Positions 1 through 5,668 of a stretch of DNA of 8,092 nucleotides are shown one piece after another. This DNA is from Pseudomonadota bacterium (GTDB lineage Bacteria > Pseudomonadota > Gammaproteobacteria > Steroidobacterales > Rariloculaceae). Both the position numbers and the translations under genes were made by a program. The notes beneath the pieces were generated by a model. The model was given only the letters and a program-made list of their open reading frames with translations, was not told the DNA's origin and searched no databases. Positions within the stretch are counted from its first letter, which is position 1; every line of letters starts with the position of its first letter. The stretch spans positions 792-8,883 of the forward strand of contig VYEH01000173.1 in assembly GCA_009843005.1 (NCBI GenBank). The letters are read 5' to 3'.

Positions 1-850
1 GGGGAATCCCGTGGGTGGTGAAATACCCATAATTGATCGCTGTGGTTTCCACCTCCAGAGTGTCACCCTCCCAGCGGCCGGTGGAATATCCGAGAATCGA
101 TGGCTCCGGATTCTCCTCCTGTGATTCCATGTAACCCATGCGGCGCAGGTCGTACTCCTCGAGTCTGAGCACGATGGTGTCGCCCTCGTCCACGAACTCG
201 ATGGGGTAAGGCGCTCCCATGATGGGAGGCATGCCCTTGATGCCGCAGTTCAGGAGCGGGTCGTCGACCACCGGGTCGTATTCCGCGAAACTGGCGCGGG
301 CGGCCTCGGTCAGCGGGTATTCCGGGAGCCAGAAGAAGCCCTGGCCACCGGCGAGCGTCGTGCTCCACACCTTGAAAATGCCCTGTTCGACGCCCGACGG
401 ATCGCCGGCCTCGGCAAACCACCGGTCGTTGGTTCCCCAGAGACGGTCCGACCACCTCAGATCCGCAGGTTCGGGGCTGAACCTGAATACGAACTCTTCT
501 CCGCTGGGTAACAGCATGTTGTTGACGAACAAGCCATGGGGTGAGCGCAGCGCGGGCCAGCCCGCTGCCCTGACCCGATCGCCGATTTCGACGAACGGGT
601 CGGCAACGGCCATGCGGCGCATGATGCTCAGCGAATGGGTCTCCACTTCCCACTCCTGCTGTTCGCCACCGTCACCCGTCACCATCATGGTGAATTTGAC
701 ATGTGGATTGCGCCAGTGAATCCCGGTGATTTCACCCTCGACCTCAATGGTCGTGCCGGGGTCGAAATTGCCTCCCACACTGTGATGGGCCACGGCTCCG
801 ACCGACACCGCCGTTGCGGACGCGAAACCAAGGATCAGTCGAATCCACAT
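1..850 (-). CDS. Exported two-module protein, DUF6152-like domain fused to a GYSTGxWxGDTL-type domain (3' end outside window)
   Basis: Reading the minus strand from 850 gives 283 codons open to the window edge, so the C-terminus is missing. Residues 1-21 form a signal peptide (MWIRLILGFASATAVSVGAVA) with an A-V-A cleavage site, leaving a mature N-terminus of His22-His23. Residues 22 to about 125 resemble DUF6152 proteins: HH, then FDPGTTIE, then NPH at 48-50 and EQQEWEVE at 63-70. Residues 130-283 match the product of the gene starting at 1010: DPLLNC (197-202), PYPIEFV (214-220) and GYSTGRWEGDTL (254-265). An ATG at 859 is in frame, but GGAG (860-863) directly abuts it, while the ATG at 850 lies 9 nt from that GGAG, so I chose 850. 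The gene is divergent from the 1010 operon. Function is unknown; the protein is probably periplasmic. The domain assignment is from memory of family motifs, not a search. Confidence 0.85.
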   Translation of the reverse strand, partial: MWIRLILGFASATAVSVGAVAHHSVGGNFDPGTTIEVEGEITGIHWRNPHVKFTMMVTGDGGEQQEWEVETHSLSIMRRMAVADPFVEIGDRVRAAGWPALRSPHGLFVNNMLLPSGEEFVFRFSPEPADLRWSDRLWGTNDRWFAEAGDPSGVEQGIFKVWSTTLAGGQGFFWLPEYPLTEAARASFAEYDPVVDDPLLNCGIKGMPPIMGAPYPIEFVDEGDTIVLRLEEYDLRRMGYMESQEENPEPSILGYSTGRWEGDTLEVETTAINYGYFTTHGIP

Positions 851-1009
851 ATCGTTCATCTCCAATTAGAGTGTGCGTTCCCAGGCTACAAGGTCCTTTC
901 CCTTACGGAATCGTACTGCCTGTCCAAAGAATTTGCCGTATGTCCGATCACTGGAGTAGGCTAACATTCCTGCGACCGGATCGTTGCGCTGTTTGAGAGG
1001 AATTATAGG
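851..1009. promoter_or_regulatory. Divergent intergenic region between the two DUF6152-type loci
   Basis: This 159 bp gap separates two divergent signal-peptide genes and must hold both promoters unless they are transcribed from further away. Each gene has a visible Shine-Dalgarno: CTCC at 860-863 (GGAG on the minus strand) for the left gene and GAGAGGA at 995-1001, 8 nt before the ATG at 1010. I could not identify a convincing -35/-10 pair in either direction; TTGCCG near 930 followed by TAGGCT after about 18 nt is only a weak match. Shared control of the related genes is inferred from the arrangement. Confidence 0.4.
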
Positions 1010-1696
1010 ATGCTCTCGTTACGAGTAAACCTCGGGCAATTGTGGAGCCCGAAATCGGCTGCCGGTGTTGTAGCCGTGATCTTCGCGTTGATGGCCGGGC
1101 CAGCGGCGGCCCAGGCCGACTTCGAAGGCATCTGGAATCCGAGTCACCCGCGCATGATGGGTCAGCCGGATCCGAGCACCGTCAGGTTGACGCCTGCCGG
1201 TCAGGCTGAATTCGACAGCTTTACCCCCGACAAGGACCCGACGCTGCGCTGCCTGATGCCCGGGATCCCGTTGGGGTTGGTGGATCCCTATCCCATCGAG
1301 ATCGTCCAGCAGGAGCACCAGATCCTGATTCTCTACGAACACTTCCACCAGGTGCGCCGGGTCTTCATGGACGGGCGGGAGGCGCCGGACCACTGGTTAC
1401 CGTCGTTTATCGGTTACTCCACGGGCGAGTGGGATGGCGACACCCTGGTGATTCGCACCACGCACATGCATCCCGACAACTACATGTGGACCGCGGGTTT
1501 CCCGTTCTCGGGCGATGAGAACACATACGTAATCGAGCGCTGGTGGCGCGAGGGAGACGTGTTGCGGTTCACCGGAGAGGTGCATGACCCGACCTACTAC
1601 GAGGAACCCTACGTGGTAAACGGTGTTTGGAACTACGCTCCTGACGGCGAGATCTGGGAATATGAGTGCATTCCCGAATTCGGCGGAATCGAGTGA
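1010..1696 (+). CDS. Exported protein of unknown function, GYSTGxWxGDTL domain (stand-alone second module)
   Basis: The product is 228 aa. Residues 1 to about 36 form a signal peptide with an unusually long n-region, a hydrophobic stretch at 19-34 (AGVVAVIFALMAGPAA) and AAAQA at the cleavage region. The mature protein starts near DFEGIW. It shares a run of motifs with the C-terminal half of the divergent gene at 1-850: LTPAGQAEF (60-68), DPTLRC with Cys81, PYPIEIV (93-99), RRVFMDG (116-122) and GYSTGEWDGDTL (135-146). Beyond that point it supplies the C-terminal half that the left gene loses at the window edge: an aromatic, acidic region (ERWWREGDVLRFTGEV) and Cys220. The start has GAGAGGA 8 nt upstream. 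The stop is followed after 10 nt by the DUF6152-like gene, so the two form an operon. I recognise the pattern from many uncharacterised proteobacterial exported proteins but know no biochemical function. Confidence 0.85.
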   Translation: MLSLRVNLGQLWSPKSAAGVVAVIFALMAGPAAAQADFEGIWNPSHPRMMGQPDPSTVRLTPAGQAEFDSFTPDKDPTLRCLMPGIPLGLVDPYPIEIVQQEHQILILYEHFHQVRRVFMDGREAPDHWLPSFIGYSTGEWDGDTLVIRTTHMHPDNYMWTAGFPFSGDENTYVIERWWREGDVLRFTGEVHDPTYYEEPYVVNGVWNYAPDGEIWEYECIPEFGGIE

Positions 1697-1702
1697 GGAG
1701 GT
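1696..1702 (+). promoter_or_regulatory. Strong ribosome binding site for the DUF6152-like gene
   Basis: AGGAGGT lies across the stop codon of the preceding gene and 4 nt before the ATG at 1707. It decides the start: the same frame is open upstream to an ATG at 1623, but that ATG lies inside the preceding gene and would remove the signal peptide from the N-terminus. The overlap with the stop codon suggests translational coupling. Confidence 0.8.
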
Positions 1703-1706
1703 ATCG

Positions 1707-2132
1707 ATGAAACAATTGACAACCCTGGGACTGTCCGCGTCGCTCGTCCTGCTGGCCGGCTTGCCGGTCGCGGCGCACCACAACGGCGCCACGTATTTCG
1801 ATACATCCACGACCATCGAACACAGCGACGCCACGGTAGTGGAATACGCGATCGTCAATCCCCACGGCCGGCTGTTCTATACCGTCGTTGACGACGAGGG
1901 CAACGAACAGGAGTGGAGCGCGGAGTTGGCGAGCGCCAACAACCTGCGCCGCCGCGGCCTGGGTGGCGAGATATTCAAGCCGGGGGACCAGTTGGTGTCC
2001 GTAACCGGCAATCCGAGCCGCAGCGGGGCGAACTTCATGCGCCTGGAGCGCGCGGAGTTCGCCGATGGAACCGTGGCCGCCTTCTCCGGTCCCAATCGCG
2101 GGATCACACCGGGCCCCGGGGCACAGCAATAG
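1707..2132 (+). CDS. Exported DUF6152-like protein (stand-alone first module)
   Basis: The product is 141 aa, small, and secreted. Residues 1-23 (MKQLTTLGLSASLVLLAGLPVAA) form a signal peptide with a V-A-A cleavage site, leaving mature His24-His25. Family-like motifs follow in order: YFDTSTTIE (30-38), NPH (51-53), EQEWSAELAS (67-76), LRRRGL (80-85) and a KPGDQL turn (91-96). The same order occurs in residues 22-110 of the divergent fused protein. The C-terminal 20 residues are Gly/Pro rich and probably flexible. The protein should be a small beta-rich periplasmic or secreted domain. No enzymatic motif is visible; conserved His residues make metal binding possible, but that is inference. It is the second gene of a two-gene operon. 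Confidence 0.85.
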   Translation: MKQLTTLGLSASLVLLAGLPVAAHHNGATYFDTSTTIEHSDATVVEYAIVNPHGRLFYTVVDDEGNEQEWSAELASANNLRRRGLGGEIFKPGDQLVSVTGNPSRSGANFMRLERAEFADGTVAAFSGPNRGITPGPGAQQ

Positions 2133-2339
2133 GGGAGCTGCAAGCTGGCCCGGCGCAAGCCCAATATGGTGCTGACGCTGGGCTGTCTCACTTGACCCCC
2201 CTTTCTGCGCAACGTCTGCCTGCGAGGTCAGGATCGCCAGGGTGACCCTGCTGGTGGGGCCACCGCCTACCCGACTATCGACCATCCGCTGCCCACGCCA
2301 GTCGATTTACGCTGGCGGGAACAGGGCAACGCCTGTGGA
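2133..2339. terminator. Convergent intergenic spacer with several short inverted repeats, possible bidirectional terminator
   Basis: This 207 bp gap lies between the 3' ends of two convergent genes. It contains CAGGGT-G-ACCCTG (2238-2250), GGTG-GGGC-CACC (2253-2264), CGCCAG with CTGGCG separated by 10 nt (2296-2317) and ACAGG-N6-CCTGT shortly before 2340. None is followed by a T-run on either strand, so classical intrinsic termination is not evident. The cluster may still protect 3' ends or aid factor-dependent termination. I see no gene here. Confidence 0.3.
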
Positions 2340-4013
2340 TCAGGGATACAGGCTCGGCAAGCGATCCGCGCGATAGATGGCCCAGTTGGAATCGTCCTGT
2401 TGAAGGCGCATCTCCCAGACCTTTTCAGGTGGATCGGTGTGCGTGACCTCCATGAGCCGCGCCCATCGCTGGGCCTCGCCGGGCGGCACGTTGACGCCCT
2501 CGTCATTGGTTTCCGCGCCGCCCACGTTGATCAGAATGGTATCCGCCTGGGCGTGCCAGTCCACGTCGCCCAGGTAGCGCCCGTAGTAGACCTCCTGCTC
2601 CGGACCGTAGACCCAGGGCTGGCTGACTTCCATGGTTTCCTCGTTGACTGAATACTCCACTGCACGGCTGTAGCTGTCGGCGAGGGGCATCTTCTCTTCG
2701 TACGGGCTGGCGCGCGCGGCGCCGTTGTCAAACAGCAGATAGGTGCCGTGCTCCGTGTGGGAAATGGCGTGATGCTTGTAGGACCATTCCACATCGCCCA
2801 CCGGCGTCAGCAGTTTCTCGCTCCAGGGTTCGTTCCAGTTCTCGTGGGTGCCGAGAATCCAGACCAGTTCGCCGCTATCCATGCTGACCTTGATCACCGC
2901 ATCCTGGTAGGGCACGGACATGAGGAAGGAGTTGTCTGCCTCTTCGTAGATCAGGGCGTTGCCATGGGTCCAGTCGTAGACGATGCCTTCAACGACGCCA
3001 TCGTAGTGGTTGGCCCAGAAATCCTCCCGAAGCGAGTTGTAGCCGATGCGGTTTATGTCCAGGATGTCGAACAGGCTCCACTCGTTGACGACCTCGCCCT
3101 CGGGCGTGAATTCCACCACCACATCGCCAATCACGTTGGCGTCCGCCCGTGGGGCGTCGGGATCGGTCTCGCTGGTGTACCAGTCTTCGATCACCCGATG
3201 CTCGCTGCTCAGCAGCAGGAAGTTGCCGTTGGGCAGCTCGACGAAGTCGTGGTGGAAGGAGTCGGTTTCCACGGGAATGCTGTCGGGCGCGGGATCCTTG
3301 GCGGTGCCGGTGAAATGCCAGCGGCGCTGGATGTTGCCCAGCATGTCGATCTCGATCATGCCGTCGGTGCCGGGCCAGACTTCGTAGACCAGATTGCCGT
3401 TGTTGAGCCGCCGTACGTCGTGGACGCGATGGTTGCCTGGCAGGTAGTACCAGACGATCTCTCCATCGTCGTCCACGGCGATGGCGGGGGAGAAGTTGGC
3501 CGGAGTGGAATTGCCTTCCGTTTCCCATCGGCCGTTTACGTTGAAGATTGTTACGCCGGGTTCCAGGCGTGCCGGATCCCGGGCGGTGATCACCGGTGTC
3601 GGAAACGCCTCCGGCAATGGGGGCGTGGTAAACGTCTGTGCTGCGGTTTCCGTGGCAAGCCCGCCTGCATCTTCAAGGGTAGCCGTAATGGTGTGAGTCC
3701 TGTCGGGACGCATGCCGAGCACCGGAACCTCGTGGTCCGCGGTCATCTCGTCGCTGGGCGTGACGCTCCAGCTTCGCTCCCCGTCGTCGAAATTGATCGT
3801 CAGCCGCGTCGGGACGTCTGTCGTGACGGTCAGGACAGCGGCCAGCGGCACCGTGGGATTCGGATTGGCCGCCAGCGTAACGCTTTCGACGGATGGCCCG
3901 GAGGCTTCCGGCGTTGTCGTGCTTGCGTCATCGCCAGCCGGAGATCCACAACCGGACAAGAGGAGTGAAGCCGCGAGCAACGACGCCGGCAGGGAGTGCG
4001 ATGAAAGGTTCAT
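2340..4013 (-). CDS. Arylsulfotransferase (ASST)-family lipoprotein
   Basis: The product is 557 aa. Residues 1-22 are a lipoprotein signal with lipobox LSGC (Cys22) and Gly at +2, so it is probably outer-membrane anchored. A Ser/Thr/Pro-rich linker (about 28-42) is followed by a beta-sandwich-like domain (about 42-135) and the propeller domain. ASST enzymes move sulfate from a phenolic sulfate ester to another phenol through a sulfohistidine. Family motifs visible are FHHDFVELPNGNFLLL (253-268), DWTHGNALIY (347-356), AVIKVSMDSGELVWILG (372-388), KHHA (413-416) and FDNG (428-431). His350 and His414/415 fit the conserved catalytic histidines. The usual Arg after SxR is Pro368 (SVPYQ), which puts classical activity in doubt. 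Apart from Cys22 there is no cysteine, and no dsbL/dsbI-like genes are adjacent, unlike the E. coli CFT073 locus. AAGGAG (4021-4026), 7 nt before the ATG, supports the start. The gene is divergent from the sulfatase-like gene. Confidence 0.9.
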   Translation of the reverse strand: MNLSSHSLPASLLAASLLLSGCGSPAGDDASTTTPEASGPSVESVTLAANPNPTVPLAAVLTVTTDVPTRLTINFDDGERSWSVTPSDEMTADHEVPVLGMRPDRTHTITATLEDAGGLATETAAQTFTTPPLPEAFPTPVITARDPARLEPGVTIFNVNGRWETEGNSTPANFSPAIAVDDDGEIVWYYLPGNHRVHDVRRLNNGNLVYEVWPGTDGMIEIDMLGNIQRRWHFTGTAKDPAPDSIPVETDSFHHDFVELPNGNFLLLSSEHRVIEDWYTSETDPDAPRADANVIGDVVVEFTPEGEVVNEWSLFDILDINRIGYNSLREDFWANHYDGVVEGIVYDWTHGNALIYEEADNSFLMSVPYQDAVIKVSMDSGELVWILGTHENWNEPWSEKLLTPVGDVEWSYKHHAISHTEHGTYLLFDNGAARASPYEEKMPLADSYSRAVEYSVNEETMEVSQPWVYGPEQEVYYGRYLGDVDWHAQADTILINVGGAETNDEGVNVPPGEAQRWARLMEVTHTDPPEKVWEMRLQQDDSNWAIYRADRLPSLYP

Positions 4014-4020
4014 TGGGGGA

Positions 4021-4026
4021 CTCCTT
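4021..4026 (-). promoter_or_regulatory. Ribosome binding site of the ASST-like gene
   Basis: CTCCTT on the plus strand reads AAGGAG on the minus strand, 7 nt before the ATG at 4013. This is the strongest Shine-Dalgarno in the window by spacing and match, and it fixes the lipoprotein start. Confidence 0.8.
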
Positions 4027-4232
4027 AAGGGGTCGCAGGATTGAGACAGACATGCAAATTTACCCGGTTGGCGACCAATTCGCTAATCGCACCGCCAAAC
4101 CGACGCCGTGGGCTTTCGCGATGCCCTTTCAAAACCCCGGCTATCCGTATCGATGGGTTGGCGAAGCTGCGCTAACGCAGTCCCTTGCAGTTCAGGTAAA
4201 GTCGCGTTCCTGCATGAGTCAATCACTCCGAA

Positions 4233-4240
4233 AAGGTGAG
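4233..4240 (+). promoter_or_regulatory. Ribosome binding site deciding a GTG start
   Basis: AAGGTGAG ends 3 nt before the GTG at 4244 (AAGG is 7 nt away). The alternative in-frame ATG at 4214 has no Shine-Dalgarno, and starting there would add 10 residues before an otherwise well-formed signal peptide. I therefore favour GTG. Confidence 0.65.
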
Positions 4241-4243
4241 AAC

Positions 4244-5617
4244 GTGAAACCAATTATCAGTGTGGTGGCGCTAGTATTATTCGGTGCCTCGGGCGCGCTG
4301 GCTCAGCCCAGTGACGCTACCCTGCGTTTGCTCGAGCGGAACCGGATGTTCGAGCCGAACATCATCCAGGTTGCCGAGAATGTCTATACCGCGATCGGTT
4401 ACCAGGTTTCTGCCAATACCATGATCGTGGGGGATGACGGCGTCATCATCGTCGACCCCGGGCAGCAGATGGCCGGCGCCCGTCAGGTGCGCGCCGCATT
4501 CGAACAGATTACCGATCTGCCGATCCGGGCGCTCATCTATACGCATAGCCATGGCGACCATGTCAACGCCTCGCCGGCCTTCTTCGATCCGGACTCGAGT
4601 ATCGAAGTCTGGGCACGATCCAACTATGGATCCGAGACCGCAAGGGTCGCAGCGGCCGGGTTGACCGGTGGCGCGCGGCCGTCCAATACGCAGGGGTTCG
4701 ACCTGCCGCCGGAGCAGCGGATCAGCGTGGGTGTCGCCATCCCGCCGGAACGTCCCGTCGGCAATCAGATGGGCGACGGTGCGCGCGCACAGGTTCAGCC
4801 CGTGCAGCCGGTGGAGCCGACCCATACCTTCGCCGAGGATCGCGTGCGGCTTGAAATCGCCAGTGTCACGCTGGACCTGGTGGCCGCGCCGGGTGAGACG
4901 GCGGACCAACTCTACGTCTGGCTGCCGGAGCAGCGGGTCGTATTCGCAGGCGACAACTTCTACCAGTCCTGGCCGAACGTATACCCGCTGCGAGGTACGG
5001 CGCGGCGTTCCATCCGCGACTGGATCCGAAGCATCGACAGCATGATAGCCGAGGACCCGCTGCACGTGGTGGGCGGGCATACCACGCCCATGCTCGGTAA
5101 TGCCGTGGAGGTGCTGACCAACTATCGCGACGCCATGCAATGGGTGGTGGATCGCACCATCGAAGGCGCCCGGCAGTACATGACGCCGGATGAATTGGTG
5201 GAGTACGCGGCGCTCCCGGAGCACCTGGCGGAGTTGGACTACCTGGCCGATTACTACGGCAGCGTCTGGGGAACGGTGCGCGACATCTACGCCCAGGACC
5301 TGGGCTGGTTCGACGGCGACCCGCTGAACCTGCATCGCGAGAGCCCGCTGAAACAGTCCCAGCGCATGTCGGACCTGGTGGGCGGGGTGGATGTCCTGAT
5401 GACCAAGGCACGCGAAGCGATGGCGGCGGACGACCCGCTGGGCGCCGCACAGTTGGCCCAGCACGTGATTCGGCTTCGGCCGGAGGATTCGGAGCCCAAA
5501 TTGCTGATGGCGGATGCGCTCGCCATCGTTGGTGAAAGGACGTTCAACGCCCCCGCCCGCAATTACACGCTTTCCTCGTCCAATCGGTATCGGCGCCAAG
5601 CCACGCAAGGCGAGTGA
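4244..5617 (+). CDS. Secreted alkyl-sulfatase-type metallo-beta-lactamase-fold hydrolase, short form lacking the C-terminal SCP2-like domain
   Basis: The product is 457 aa from a GTG start. Residues 1-20 (MKPIISVVALVLFGASGALA) form a signal peptide, so it acts in the periplasm or outside. The metallo-beta-lactamase domain (about 35-300) has the binuclear zinc motif THSHGDH (100-106: His101, His103, Asp105, His106), Glu218 (PGET), FAGDNFYQSWPNVYPLRG (234-251) and GGHTTP with His279. About 312-445 matches the alkyl-sulfatase dimerisation domain (LADYYGSVWGTVRDIY; GWFDGDPLNL; ALAIVGERTFNAPARNYTL). SdsA1/BDS1-type sulfatases, which hydrolyse primary alkyl sulfates, are some 650 aa with a C-terminal SCP2-like domain; this protein ends just where that domain would begin. 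Asp237 stands where SdsA1 has metal-ligand Glu299. Sulfate-ester hydrolysis is the best guess; another ester or lactone substrate is possible. It is divergent from the ASST-like gene and 51 bp before the amidase. Confidence 0.88.
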   Translation: MKPIISVVALVLFGASGALAQPSDATLRLLERNRMFEPNIIQVAENVYTAIGYQVSANTMIVGDDGVIIVDPGQQMAGARQVRAAFEQITDLPIRALIYTHSHGDHVNASPAFFDPDSSIEVWARSNYGSETARVAAAGLTGGARPSNTQGFDLPPEQRISVGVAIPPERPVGNQMGDGARAQVQPVQPVEPTHTFAEDRVRLEIASVTLDLVAAPGETADQLYVWLPEQRVVFAGDNFYQSWPNVYPLRGTARRSIRDWIRSIDSMIAEDPLHVVGGHTTPMLGNAVEVLTNYRDAMQWVVDRTIEGARQYMTPDELVEYAALPEHLAELDYLADYYGSVWGTVRDIYAQDLGWFDGDPLNLHRESPLKQSQRMSDLVGGVDVLMTKAREAMAADDPLGAAQLAQHVIRLRPEDSEPKLLMADALAIVGERTFNAPARNYTLSSSNRYRRQATQGE

Positions 5618-5631
5618 GAAAGTTGCATCGG

Positions 5632-5651
5632 GGCTACCGGGTCCCGCAGCC
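5632..5651 (+). other. Imperfect hairpin in the sulfatase-amidase gap
   Basis: GGCT (5632-5635) pairs with AGCC (5648-5651), and inside it CGG (5638-5640) pairs with CCG (5644-5646) around a GTC loop, with an asymmetric internal loop between. There is no T-run after it, so it is not a standard terminator. It may process or attenuate the transcript between the two genes, or be chance in GC-rich DNA. Confidence 0.25.
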
Positions 5652-5668
5652 AGGTTCGGGCACAGCAG

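Larger units (their letters stand above)
4014..4243. promoter_or_regulatory. Divergent regulatory region between the ASST-like and sulfatase-like genes
   Basis: This 230 bp gap should carry promoters for both divergent genes. A perfect dyad, CTGCG-CTAA-CGCAG (4167-4180), lies 64 bp upstream of the sulfatase start and could be an operator half-site pair or a leader hairpin. GGTTGGCGA occurs twice (4066-4074 and 4156-4164), 90 bp apart. On the minus strand, TTAGCG and TAAATT spaced by 18 nt are a weak sigma70-like pair for the ASST-like gene. No clear plus-strand promoter is visible. A reading frame runs open through the region from 3893, but it overlaps the divergent gene and has no coding support before 4244. 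Confidence 0.45.

Noticed and set aside
63..653. Arg/Gly-rich minus-strand frame in the left region
   Set aside because: It is out of frame with the two-module protein at 1-850, whose motifs match the neighbouring operon.
2238..2264. Classical intrinsic terminator between the convergent genes
   Set aside because: Inverted repeats are present but no T-run follows on either strand, so it was kept only as a low-confidence spacer feature.
2748..3968. A 406-codon plus-strand open frame opposite the ASST-like gene
   Set aside because: Antisense to a gene with clear family motifs and lipobox; its product has no domain-like pattern.
968..4040. TCCTGCGACC shared on the sense strand upstream of the genes starting at 1010 and 4013
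   Set aside because: A single 10-base match (968-977 and the complement of 4031-4040) between two intergenic regions is plausible by chance, and its distance from the start differs (about 32 and 17 nt).
4066..4164. Direct repeat GGTTGGCGA, 90 bp apart, in the divergent region
   Set aside because: Nine bases repeated once in 230 bp is weak evidence for an operator, and flanks do not match.
3893..4243. N-terminal extension of the sulfatase-like frame
   Set aside because: It overlaps the start of the divergent ASST-like gene, would bury the signal peptide, and a GTG with a good Shine-Dalgarno lies at 4244.
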